This document shows positions 10,658-20,073 of a stretch of DNA of 64,000 nt, piece by piece. The stretch comes from Peltaster fructicola (lineage: Eukaryota; Ascomycota; Dothideomycetes), in contig CP051143.1 in assembly GCA_001592805.2 (NCBI GenBank), positions 2,108,001-2,172,000 of the forward strand, written 5' to 3'. The notes under the pieces were generated by a model. That model worked only from the letters and a program-made list of their open reading frames with translations, was not told the origin of the DNA and made no database searches. Both the position numbers and the translations under genes were made by a program. Each line of letters begins with the position of its first letter. The first letter of the stretch is position 1.

Positions 10658-11272
10658 CTACGATGCTGCAGCATGCTGCTTCTCAACATACTCCTTCAGG
10701 TCGACTGCCCAGCGCACGAAACCGTCGTGTAGAGCCTTGCCGTAGAGCATCTTGACCATCGGCACAGCATAGCCACTGAACACCTCCCAGTGTTGATATG
10801 TGCTCGTGCCGTCGCCATTGTCGTCGATCCAATTGACATGCTCTGCCTTGACAACAAAGTTCGGGAGACCTTGAGATGCCCATCGCACGACGGTCCTTGC
10901 GACTGCAGATGTATCGTCGCTGCGGGTAGCCTTCGTCACAAGTGGTCCGCTCTGGAGCATGATCTCTTTGTTCTTCGTGACTTTGTCCGAGTTGTCGTCC
11001 ATGCGGCAATTGAGAGTGACGACCTCGCCTTGAGCCCAGATACCGAAATCGCTCTGTCCTGCAGCACGCTGCTCAACGGTGACGTCTGGAACGAATTTGT
11101 TCCACTCGTTCCACTTTGATGTCGTGATGAGAGCCTTGTAGACCGCTTCTGCGGGTGCATTGATGATCACCTTGTTGTAGCATGTATACGAGCCGCCATC
11201 TGGAATGGTAGGCGACGGTCGAGGCCCAGTGAAGGATGGATCTTCATTCACCGACTCGATTTGCGATGTCAT
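10658..11272 (-). CDS. START/SRPBCC-fold small protein
   Basis: 204 residues, single exon, no signal peptide. The pattern YNKVIINAPAEAVYKALITT, WNEWNKFVPDVTV, and a long C-terminal helix with HWEVFSGYAVPMVKMLYG fits the SRPBCC (polyketide cyclase/START-like) helix-grip fold. This fold binds hydrophobic ligands in a cavity between the sheet and the final helix. No catalytic residue can be assigned and the ligand is unknown. It is convergent with calcineurin A, with 271 bp between the stops. Confidence 0.65.
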   Translation of the reverse strand: MTSQIESVNEDPSFTGPRPSPTIPDGGSYTCYNKVIINAPAEAVYKALITTSKWNEWNKFVPDVTVEQRAAGQSDFGIWAQGEVVTLNCRMDDNSDKVTKNKEIMLQSGPLVTKATRSDDTSAVARTVVRWASQGLPNFVVKAEHVNWIDDNGDGTSTYQHWEVFSGYAVPMVKMLYGKALHDGFVRWAVDLKEYVEKQHAAAS

Positions 11273-11606
11273 GATTTGTCTTTGCTGGTGGCAAGAGAGA
11301 TTTGTTGGAGATGTAAATTGTTGTCTGACAAGTCAAACATGCGTCATGCTTCTGGTCCAGAGGACAAGATACAACACGAGGTTGGTGGCAACAATGATAC
11401 ATCACTAGCTATGCGCGCGAAAGTAAGACGCGAGTCTGCTCAAACGAGATTCATTCGACATTGGATGGTATTCTTGTGGACTGTGGTCTCAATTTACAAA
11501 ACAACGCTCCTAGCATGAATCATCCCATAGCTTCGTGATGCACTTCTCGCGGAGCACACCTACAGCACGACACGAGATCTGCTTGCCGATCGACAGAGCA
11601 GCCATC
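11273..11606. other. Intergenic, nothing recognised
   Basis: 334 bp between the start of the SRPBCC gene and the stop of the secreted unknown. It must hold the SRPBCC promoter; no specific site was seen. Confidence 0.4.
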
Positions 11607-12421
11607 TCACCAGTCGACTGCATGGTCTCCTCCTGCATCAAAGGCAGCAGCCACATCGGCACCAACACCACAGCTTGATCGTTCATAGATCTCGGTAGCG
11701 TTGGCTGGGTCGTGATATTCGATGTCGACAGCCTCAAAGGTGTCGTCGCTGTCTGCCAGCGCATCTCGAGTGCCCTTCTTTCTCCAGATAATCTCCGACT
11801 TAAGTGTGCTTGGCTCAACACCTCTAATGAAGTTGATCTTACCACCGTTCGTCAGTGCTGGGTACTCGGTCTGTCCCCAAATGCCATCGGTCCTTGGGCT
11901 CTTGTAGTTGGCATCGAGCACATCGGCACTGATTGTGCATGCCTTGGCCATGGCTTCTGACATGTGGGAGAAGTATGTGGAGCGAGTGTCTTTCTTTAGC
12001 ATGATGCAACGAAGAGGATTCTGTTTGCTGGTATCTGCTCTGTTGTAAAGAGAAGTAGGCCAAAGTTCCTGTGTCAATGTAAGCACAGCTATCAGCCGTG
12101 GCAGGAAACAACATACCCAGATGGTGGTCTGCTGGGCGCCATCGATCTTCGCGATGCTCCTCGCCTTGGCACTTAGACCCTTGGTGTAGAACAAGCAGGA
12201 TGCTGGTGTTGGTCGACACATATTACTTGTGAACCACTACATGGAAGTCAATAATTGGTGCTCGCTTCCATCAAGTCGATATGTACCTGGACAGAGTACT
12301 TGCTGATGTTATCGCAAGGTACGTCGCCAGTAGCTGGGACCGGTGCTGGCGCAGCGACAGGTTTCGCGCTGGCCATGCTGAAGATGGCGAGCAGTGGGAG
12401 GATGATCGATTGTGAGTGCAT
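11607..12421 (-). CDS. Secreted protein of unknown function, C-terminus GGDHAVDW
   Basis: Three exons on the minus strand: 12421-12287, 12236-12117 and 12068-11607, with introns of 50 and 48 nt; 238 residues. A signal peptide (MHSQSIILPLLAIFSMASA) is followed by a Pro/Ala-rich start and a domain with six Cys after cleavage: DVPCDN, NMCRPTPASC, PLRCIML, KACTIS and SSCGV. I do not recognise the family. The protein ends in AGGDHAVDW, close to the end of its divergent neighbour at 13113-13759. The second intron is a multiple of three without a stop, so retention would insert 16 hydrophobic residues. A TATA-like TATAAG lies about 80 bp upstream of the ATG. A secreted effector or extracellular enzyme is possible, but neither is shown. 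Confidence 0.75.
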
Positions 12422-13112
12422 CTTGGCTTGTTGTTTTCAATGTCTTGATGCGAATGTGTTGTTCTGAACTGGATGATGGCATAGCATCGACAGCCTGTCT
12501 TATATCCTCGACTTATCCATCGTCTTCATAATGTCTGTGGTGGCTGCGTGCTTCTATTCTTGAACACAACGCATGACTGTCTGTGTGCTCTGGTAGGCTT
12601 TGGGGCTACATCTCGAGAGGGCTTGGATGAACATCTGTTGGCTGCTTCTGACCAAACTCTCATCTGGTCCAGACTTCCAGCCGCTGTGTTGGCCCTCGAC
12701 ACATGTAAGCAGCGCAGCGTTCAGTAAGCGTACAAACCGTCAGTGAGCGACTTAGAGTTTGCACGAACCATGTCAGTGCTCGACGAAGTGAAGTGGTGAG
12801 TTGTGCTTCATGTAGCCGCCAGGTCTTCGGACTCCCACATCCTGTCCAATGGCCTATAGTCTGCGGATGGACTAAGTTGGTCCCTTCGCGCACAAGCGCT
12901 ATGTTGCTCGATGGCATTTAGTAAGTGTTGTCCCACACACTTTCGGGGTAGGTGAAGGAGTGAAGCTGCTCCTCTGCACAGCCCCAGCTGTTGGCACCCG
13001 CAAAAAGACCACCACCAACATCACTTGAGCATTGTGACACAACGGCTGCTCTTTCAGATATATACTTTCGAGAGATGCGATGTAGTCTGCGCCATCAATC
13101 ACACAATTCACC
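12422..13112. promoter_or_regulatory. Divergent promoter region with TATA boxes for both unknown genes
   Basis: 691 bp between two divergent starts. A TATAAG on the minus strand near 12499-12505 sits about 80 bp before the secreted gene. TATATA at 13059-13064 sits about 49 bp before the other gene. The middle holds only short uninformative frames. The shared upstream region makes co-regulation possible. Confidence 0.45.
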
Positions 13113-13759
13113 ATGGCTCTATGTTATATGCCAGCGGCCACAGCTTACAGAGACGGCAAAATCACGTGGGAAGAGTACTTGCATGATCTACTCATACACT
13201 GCACTACCGGCTGGCATGACGAGGACAACGAGGAGCGTGGGTTCTACCATCAGCTGCTAGAAGTTGACCCTTTCGCATACTCGCTATACTGCTGGCGTGA
13301 CAACACCACTGGTGTCAAAGGTCAGTGTGACAAGAGCATTGGCAACTCCAGCTAATTGTCCCAGATGTCTCACAGCTGGAAGCAGTATTCCAGGCATACA
13401 AGACAGGCTCATTGAATGATGTCAAAGCCAAACTTGCTGAACTTACGGACAACACAGCAATGTACGTCAGGAAGTCGTTGTGCTTCCTCGCCCTCAGAGA
13501 TCGCAACGCAAAGATGCTCAAGTTCTGCATGGACGAAGGCGGTTTTCCTTACGAGTCCTATTTCGAGGATGAGGCGAATCGGGTCGACCCAGCAAAGGAC
13601 CCGGAGGTTGACGCTGTGCTCGAGCAATCCGAGTTTAGGAAGATGTATCCTCGTAGGCCAGCTCCAGGCGATGCCGAGGATGGCGACGATGACAGTGTTT
13701 TGAGCTACGATCCAGCGAAGGAGTTCGATGAAGGTGGCTCGCATCCCGTAGATTGGTAG
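13113..13759 (+). CDS. Conserved-looking unknown, C-terminus GGSHPVDW
   Basis: Two exons, 13113-13320 and 13365-13759, with a 44-nt GTCAGT...CCAG intron in phase 1; 200 residues, no signal peptide. The N-terminus is rich in Trp, Tyr and acidic residues (ITWEEYLHDLLIHC, WHDEDNEE). The middle is helical (VKAKLAELTDNTAMYVRK, LCFLALRDRNAKMLKFCM) and could be a degenerate ankyrin-type pair, though this is a guess. The tail is acidic and ends in EFDEGGSHPVDW, matching the end of the divergent secreted neighbour (GGDHAVDW). I do not recognise the family. Confidence 0.7.
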
Positions 13760-13795
13760 ACTCGAGCTGGCTGTATGAACATGACCTCTGTACGA

Positions 13796-13960
13796 TGACG
13801 ATCTAGCGCTTTGAACATGAGTTCTCAACAGTGACGATCTAGCGCCTGTGATATGAGTTCCTTCTGACATGACGATCTAGCGTCTGCAGCATGAGTTGCT
13901 TCGAGGATGACGATCTAGTGTCTCTGATATGAGTGGCTTCGAACATGACGATCTAGCGCC
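13796..13960. repeat. 38-bp minisatellite, five copies
   Basis: The core TGACGATCTAG(C/T)G starts at 13796, 13832, 13870, 13908 and 13946, giving periods of 36, 38, 38 and 38 bp. Each core is followed by a (T/C)CT(G/C)TGATATGAGT-like spacer. The array begins 37 bp after the stop of the 13113-13759 gene, so it probably lies in that gene's 3' untranslated region. Confidence 0.85.
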
Positions 13961-14105
13961 ATCATGCATAACCATCTCATCAGTACTGACAAAGCATGAC
14001 ATGCTAAGTCCGGGATGCACAGATATATCAGCGCAGTGTTGATTGTGAAGTCTCCGTCTCTTGCACCAGCTTTTCGTGTGAAGACAAATCACCTGCGCAA
14101 ACGAT

Positions 14106-15185
14106 ATGAAGAACCACACGCTCTGCAAGCCTCCAGGACGGCTCGGAGATGGCAGCATGACTATCGTCACCGATCCAAGGACTCATCCTCGACTGGTCGC
14201 GTTCATCAAGGAGCAGAAGCTTGGTGATCCAGGGTTCTTCGATCTGCCAGAGCTGACCAGAGAGCACACAAGGCCCATCGTTGCTGCTTTCCACAAAGAT
14301 ATCATGTCCCTGTACGCCAAGATTGGCGCACAGCTGCCGTGGACTACTCCCGAGGTGCTGCAGAGCACAGAGACATGTCGAGCTGTTGATGGCACTGAGA
14401 TCAAGCTTCATATCTTCCGTCGAGCAAATCTGTTGGAGAAAGCTCCGGCCGTTCTATACATGCACGGAGGTGCCATGGTAGCATTTGATACAGCCAACGC
14501 CATCGACATGCAATGGTGCAACTCACTCGCCGCGTCTGATATCCTTGCAATTGCTATCGACTTCCGCAATGCATACACGGAGCATAAAGACAATCCTTAC
14601 CCCGTCGGCTTGAACGACTGTGCGGCGGCCTTGAAGCATGTCTTCTTGAGCAAGGAGCGACTAGGCGTTAGCAAGATTGTGCTTGAAGGCGAAAGTGGTG
14701 GTGGCAATCTGGCAATTGCTACTGCGATGAAGGCTCAACGTGAAGGCTATGTCGATCACATCGATGGAGTCTACGCTATTGCGCCGTATCTGTCGAATGC
14801 CTATCACTGGCCGGAGGAGCGCAAGTTGGAGGAGCTTCCAAGTCTCGTCGAGTGTGATGGATATCTGATGAGCATGCAGATGCTGACTGTGCTTGGGTGG
14901 TACTACACTTCAGATGATGACAAGAACCCCCATGCATGGCCGTATCATGCCCCGGTCGAAGAGCTAAGAGGTCTTCCACCGCATGTAATCGTGGTTGAAG
15001 AGCTTGATCCACTCCGTGACGAGGGTATGGCCTTCTACAGGAAGCTTCTTATGGCAGGAGTGAAGGTCGTGGGTAAGATGGAGCTGGGCGTGGTGCATAA
15101 TGCCAGTGGAATGTTCTGTCAGACTCTTCCGGAGATACACAAAGCTGCTATTGATGATGTAGTGGCGTTTGCTCGTAGCTTGTAG
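14106..15185 (+). CDS. Alpha/beta hydrolase, HSL/acetyl-hydrolase (fold-3) type esterase
   Basis: 359 residues from the first ATG. A second in-frame ATG at 14157 (MTIVTDPRTHPR) gives 342 residues and may be the real start. Motifs run in order: oxyanion-hole HGGAM (near residue 120), nucleophile elbow GESGGGN with Ser near residue 197, the acid in VVEELDPLRDEG and the catalytic His in GVVHNASGMF. The layout fits the hormone-sensitive-lipase-like family, which hydrolyses short acyl esters. HGGA replaces the usual HGGG, a modest change in the oxyanion loop. No signal peptide or PTS1 was seen, so a cytosolic enzyme of unknown substrate is expected. Confidence 0.85.
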   Translation: MKNHTLCKPPGRLGDGSMTIVTDPRTHPRLVAFIKEQKLGDPGFFDLPELTREHTRPIVAAFHKDIMSLYAKIGAQLPWTTPEVLQSTETCRAVDGTEIKLHIFRRANLLEKAPAVLYMHGGAMVAFDTANAIDMQWCNSLAASDILAIAIDFRNAYTEHKDNPYPVGLNDCAAALKHVFLSKERLGVSKIVLEGESGGGNLAIATAMKAQREGYVDHIDGVYAIAPYLSNAYHWPEERKLEELPSLVECDGYLMSMQMLTVLGWYYTSDDDKNPHAWPYHAPVEELRGLPPHVIVVEELDPLRDEGMAFYRKLLMAGVKVVGKMELGVVHNASGMFCQTLPEIHKAAIDDVVAFARSL

Positions 15186-15331
15186 AGTTGTGTCGATAGT
15201 AAAGAACGAGCGGTACTCCTTGCGATTTAACTCATCCAGGGCTGAAGCAATGATGCTGCGTGTGGATATCAGCTTGACAGGACAGAGTCGACGTTGGTGT
15301 AAGCAAGCAATGGAGGTAGCTTTGCCGTCGT

Positions 15332-15880
15332 TCATTTCTTGACTTCCAATAGCCGGATCTTCTCAATGAGAACATCAAGTTCATCTTCGCTCTCATCTTC
15401 GCTCTCGTCTTCATCTTGTTCCATTTGTCCTTTGTCAACATCTTCCTCCTTCGAGTTGCTTGCATTGCTGGCCGCTAAAGCCTGTGCAGCGCGACCGAAT
15501 TGATAACGATCCAAGAACATCTCTGGTTTGCATTCTTCGCGCCACCCAATGAAGCGCCATTCCTCGGTCGCGGGATGCTTGTACCTGGAATTGTCTGGGT
15601 CGATGGAAGCATCGTACTCGCCGTAGTCGTGTGTTCGAAATCATTCATCGAAGATGCTGTTCTTGTCCTTGTTCGAAGCGAATTCTCGCAGACATGAGCA
15701 TTCCCTGTGAGATAGCTCACATAGCTCGCAAAGCCAGATGCCGGAACGAGGTCCGTTGAGCACATGCCACAATCGATGAAGAACGAACTGTTCTGGCAAC
15801 TCGTCAAGAGTAGGCTTTGTTACTTTGCCCGGCAATGGACCAGTTTCGGACCGCTTCTAAGCGTCTACGGCTTCTTTGCC
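15332..15880 (-). pseudogene. Stop-interrupted frame of an unknown protein
   Basis: One minus-strand frame reads protein-like from about 15880 to its stop at 15332 but holds a single internal TGA near 15641-15643. Before the stop it reads LDELPEQFVLHRLWHVL and a Cys cluster (WLCELCELSHREC). After it, HPATEEWRFIGWREECKP and a strongly acidic tail (DEDESEDESEDELDVL). No GT...AG intron that removes the TGA and keeps the frame was found. An acceptor-like CTTAG near 15870 suggests a missing upstream exon. Either this is a decayed gene, the base is an assembly error, or two unrelated pieces happen to be in frame. The family was not recognised. Confidence 0.35.
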
Positions 15881-16470
15881 GGTCCCAAAGCGCTGGCTCA
15901 AGTCCGCAGCTGGATCGACCTGACTGAGCTGAGGGTATGAATGTCTCTTACTCAATGCCGTCAGAGCACGCATTGATTATGTCCTCAATTCCATTTCTGG
16001 TGAGCAGGTATGGTGTCTTGACTGATCCACTGAATACGCTTGAGATCCGAAGAGATGCCTTGAATCCATCTCCTGCCGAGTCCTTCACAGTCACCTTGCT
16101 CAAGAGGATGTAGTATGACTAGTGTGGTTCCGGAGCGACCCAATGGTATCGTCCGGTATAATGTCTGTGTGTTTATTTCCGCCTCCAAGCACGTAGGTTG
16201 GTCGCCAGCCTTCGACAATAGATGTGATGTATTGATTGTATTCCTTATTTGCTGACGCTCGACGCACCTCAGTGGTGTCGCTCATAGGGAGGAGACTAAT
16301 CGAGGGCATGGCAGAGTAGTGTTGTCAAAGCTATGGTCTTCTCAAAGCTTGAAGTACTTGTATGATAGCAGATCATGATTGTGAGGACAAGAGGCTTAAT
16401 AGCAGATGATCGTATTCGGCGGAAGTGACCATCCTGCAGACTTGACAGTGCTCTGAACTGACGAGTAATT
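15881..16470. other. Intergenic with one small doubtful frame
   Basis: A 69-codon ATG frame on the minus strand at 16309-16100 (MPSISLLPMSDTTEV start, GWRPTYVLGGGNKH in the middle) is the only thing of note. It has no recognisable domain and may be chance. Confidence 0.3.
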
Positions 16471-17187
16471 TCATGGTTGCGGTTTTGAGGTGGGTGCTTG
16501 GCTCAGCTTTGTTGGTGGTGCATTTACTTGCGTCGGAGTCATAGACTTTATTGATGGTGTACCAACGGGCGGAAGAGCCGTCGACTTTGTTGATGGCGTC
16601 TTCACTGCCGTAAGAGCCTTGGACTTCCTTCTCCAGAGCCTGCTGATAAAGTTACGCATTGGAAGGACGGTCCACCTTGCGAACCATGGTGTCAGCCAGA
16701 TGCTCAACGGCAGTCGCAGTGGCAGCAGTGCTTTGGTGATCGCATAGGCTGTGGCCAGCTCGACGACGATGCGAACACCGCCCTCGCCACGACCATACCA
16801 CTTCGAACGCCTGTCGTCTTTGGCATCGATCCAACCTCGCTTACGCATCCAATTGCCGAAACGCTGAGTACCCTCCTGCACCCATCGTCCCTCTGAGATG
16901 TATGGTGGCAGCCAGTTTGAAAAGTGGAAGAAGGCTGCCAATCCAAACAAAGGCACGATAGCTGTCAGCTCATGCAGGACAAGGAATGCTGTGATATGAG
17001 AGACTGGAGCCGTGCGTAATGGACGCGTAAAGCGATGCAGGACCTTTGGCAGACGCGATTCGATGCGTTCAACAGTAGAGGTCGCCTTTGTCTCGCTCTG
17101 TGTTGTTACAGCGCGTCTGAGGCCACTGTGAAGCCGCAGTGGTGCTGTGCGACGTATCGCGCCTGCGTGACGGCCGATGTGGTACAT
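16471..17187 (-). CDS. Mitochondrial FAM210/DUF1279-like membrane protein
   Basis: 238 residues from the ATG at 17187, which begins a good matrix presequence (MYHIGRHAGAIRRTAPLRL). An in-frame ATG at 17346 would add 53 His/Ser-rich residues and looks less likely. The core has one or two hydrophobic segments, AFLVLHELTAIVPLFGLAAF and, later, ITKALLPLRLPLSIWLTPWF. Between them lies WVQEGTQRFGNWMRKRGW. This architecture matches the DUF1279/FAM210 family, which includes yeast MIOREX-associated proteins of the inner membrane. The C-terminus is a Lys/Pro/Thr low-complexity tail with three degenerate copies of a KTPSTKS-like unit. The molecular role in fungi is not settled. Confidence 0.6.
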   Translation of the reverse strand: MYHIGRHAGAIRRTAPLRLHSGLRRAVTTQSETKATSTVERIESRLPKVLHRFTRPLRTAPVSHITAFLVLHELTAIVPLFGLAAFFHFSNWLPPYISEGRWVQEGTQRFGNWMRKRGWIDAKDDRRSKWYGRGEGGVRIVVELATAYAITKALLPLRLPLSIWLTPWFARWTVLPMRNFISRLWRRKSKALTAVKTPSTKSTALPPVGTPSIKSMTPTQVNAPPTKLSQAPTSKPQP

Positions 17188-17509
17188 TTGAGATGATGTC
17201 GATGGCGAAAAAGAAGAAGCAAGGTGGTGATGTCGTTGTTTGGTCGCCGCGCTCAATTGGACGAGTCTGTTCCGGCGCCAGTGGCTGGCTGCTGTATAGA
17301 CTTCACTGCTGGAACCAAAAAGCCAATGGCCTCTCCTAGAGTGCATTCCAAACAATGGTACGAGCTATGCTGGCATGCATCTTGAATCAAGGCAGGGGTG
17401 AACATGGCCTATGATAGAGGTGGGATATCAAGAATGGATTGTAGGCTATGGTTGGGAAGTCATGGCTCTTAAGGACCTCTAGATGTCGTACGGCGAAGCA
17501 GATATGTAA

Positions 17510-19725
17510 TTATTGGACCTGACTGACGATCTCATTAGCTCGGCTCAAGCTTTCCACCATCTGTTGGCACTCCTTTCGTCGTCGAACGGTGTAGTCAGAT
17601 TCCTTCAGCAGGTCATCGAGCTCTTGTGTCCTATACATCTGCTCGAGCAATTCTCGTTGTATCTCTTCCTTGGAGAACCTGTGGATGTGTCAGCATGCAT
17701 AAGTCTTCCAGTCGACGTTTAACTCACTGTACGAGGTTCAGCATAATGGCCTTGGGAACCATGTCGATCATGGTCCTCCTGACAATGTTGAAGTAGGATG
17801 TAATCAAGAGTTTGATGATCTCGACTTCCTGGCTCTCCTTCTCGCTGAGGGTGCCGCTAGCCTTCAAGCTGGGCGGTGGTGCCTCCATAGCGGCCATCTT
17901 CTTCTTGTTCTTACTTGCAAAGAAACTGCCGAAGAATCCTGAGCCTTCTTGCGCTCCGTTCATATCAAGCGATGGTGAGCCTGCTCGTGGTGGGACCTGC
18001 GCTGCTATAGGTAGTGGCTTGCCTGTCTTTGGGTCGACTTGCACTGGTTGCTTAGCCATGTGTCGCTCATTGACAATGGCCATAGCTCTGTGTCCATTGA
18101 GGAAGTCTGGGTGACCAGTATTGACATACACCGCTTCCATGGACACTAGATCTTTCACCAGCTTGTTAGTCGGCTCCATTGCCTTCTTGAAGAACTGTAT
18201 GACGGTCAGGTTGAGCTTCTCCCGAAGTCCTGGGTAACGTCGGAACAGTGGTTTGTTAAGCAGCTGACTCAAGATTCGGACGAGCTCGTCATACACCAGA
18301 CTAACACACTTGAGTGATGGCTCTTCCAGACGCTTGATCTGCTGTTTGACGATGACCTCGAAAGCGGTGGTGCCCACGAAGAGTGCTGGAGAGGAACCCG
18401 ATGAGTTGTAGAGGAGAGTGCGAATGTCGATGTCCTTGACCTGGTCAAATGGGTCTACAGCCTTAACACCGTTGGAGTAAAGCTCATGGTAGACGAAAGA
18501 GATACGAGCACCTCCAGAGAGCTCGATGGACGACAGCTCAGTATTGTTGCCGTCAAGCACCGTTCTGTACTCATTTGAGAACTCAGTAATGATGCTCAGC
18601 ACGAGGTTAGCAGAGTTTCCAAGGATGCTGTCGCCAAGTGTGGCCAGCTCCGCGCTATACTTCTGCAGCGACGCAGCGATGCGAGCCTTGATGTCGGGAA
18701 GTGTTTGTTTGATGTGCATCATGAGGATGAGGTTGAGCTTTCGTGCCAGGTATGGTGTTCCGCAGTATGATGCCTTGTTCCTGTAGGCTTTGTGGTTCTC
18801 GAAGAAGTTCTTCTCGTGCTCCAAGGCATATGAGATGGCCTTCTTGTTGTCGATATCCCGCTGACCACGGTTGACGACTGGTACATAGCCCAGTCTAAGA
18901 GGGATGATACGGCCGGCCAAGATATCCACTACATCGGTGCCCTCGTCCATGAGATCGACCTTGGTCAAAACACCGATTGTACGCTGTCCTTCTGGATCTA
19001 CTTCTCTTGCCAGCTTCAGACCATCGGAGTTCGCCAAATCAGTGTTCGCTGCTGTGACAGCCAGGATGATCGCATTTGGCTTGCCGATCTGCTTCAGCAC
19101 CATATCCTTGATCTGCTTCTCGATATCTCTTGGCTGGTCTCCAACAGGCACTTTCGTCAATCCAGGCAGATCGACCAGTGTCAGTGTAAGGACATTTGGT
19201 GAGAAAATGCGCAAGTTGATGGGAGCAGGCGAGATGCCAGCGTTCTTGCCCGTCTTGCTCTCAGTCTCCTTGACGATCTCATCTCTGATCTTGTTGAAGT
19301 CGTAGAACTTCTGTCCTGGGATGTGCAAGAACTCTCCCCACTCCTCAAGGTTGCTTTCCTTGTCCGTCGTCTCGAGCTGCACCTCCGTGTCGGCCACACC
19401 GTTCGCTTGTGTCTTTGGCAGCGGTTGTCTATTGATGAGTTGCAGCACGAGAGGTCGTCGAGTGACGATACCTGTGCCTCGAGGAAGGAAGTCTCGTCCT
19501 ACGATGTTCTCCAGCACCGAACTCTTTCCACTAGATTGTGATCCAACCACGACGATCTGAGGAAGATCTATGGGGTTCTGTACGCCGACTGTTGTGAAGA
19601 CATCCTGGAGCTTGTTGACCAAAGTGATGAGACCTGGGTCGTTCACGTTGATCCTGCAGTAGAAGTCAGCATGGCGCAAGTTGTGCTCGTGGTGTGGCAT
19701 ACGCATTTGGGTTTGTTTGGGCCAT
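17510..19725 (-). CDS. VPS1: Dynamin-like GTPase Vps1
   Basis: Three exons on the minus strand: 19725-19703 (23 nt, MAQTNPNA), 19653-17728 and 17678-17510, with 49-nt introns; 705 residues. The G domain is complete: GSQSSGKSS (P-loop), switch I Thr in [14 protein letters not shown] and TKVD. Middle/stalk sequences follow, then the GTPase effector domain at the end ([28 protein letters not shown]). There is no PH or Pro-rich domain, as in Vps1 and unlike classical dynamin. Vps1 drives vesicle scission at Golgi/endosomes and peroxisome fission. Splicing of both short terminal exons restores the conserved N-terminus [13 protein letters not shown] and the full GED. Confidence 0.95.
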
Positions 19726-20073
19726 CGCTGGCTACTTGCAACGCGACTCCCACTCGTTAGGTGTAGTTGTTACGATGCGCAGAGGGTGAAGAAGGCGAGC
19801 AGGTATGCGCGTGATGATTGAGAACAGCGACAAATGATTACGTAGGTCTCGTGTTAGCGAATTCGTCTGCCTGGTCTCAATCTATAGAACATCTGCTGTT
19901 TCCTTAAGCGCAGAAGGGCCACATGCCAGCCAGCGTCACCCTGCCACTCCCGCCAAGACTGTGGCGCAGTTTTTGAGCCTCATGTACGTAGTGCTCGGAG
20001 TACATCCTGAGTTACATGGACTGATGTCTATCTTGCTCTCATTCGCTACGCACTATACAAAGTCTATGTTCAA
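19726..20073. other. Promoter side of VPS1, nothing specific seen
   Basis: 348 bp between the VPS1 start and the V-ATPase A stop (same strand). No named site identified. Confidence 0.4.
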
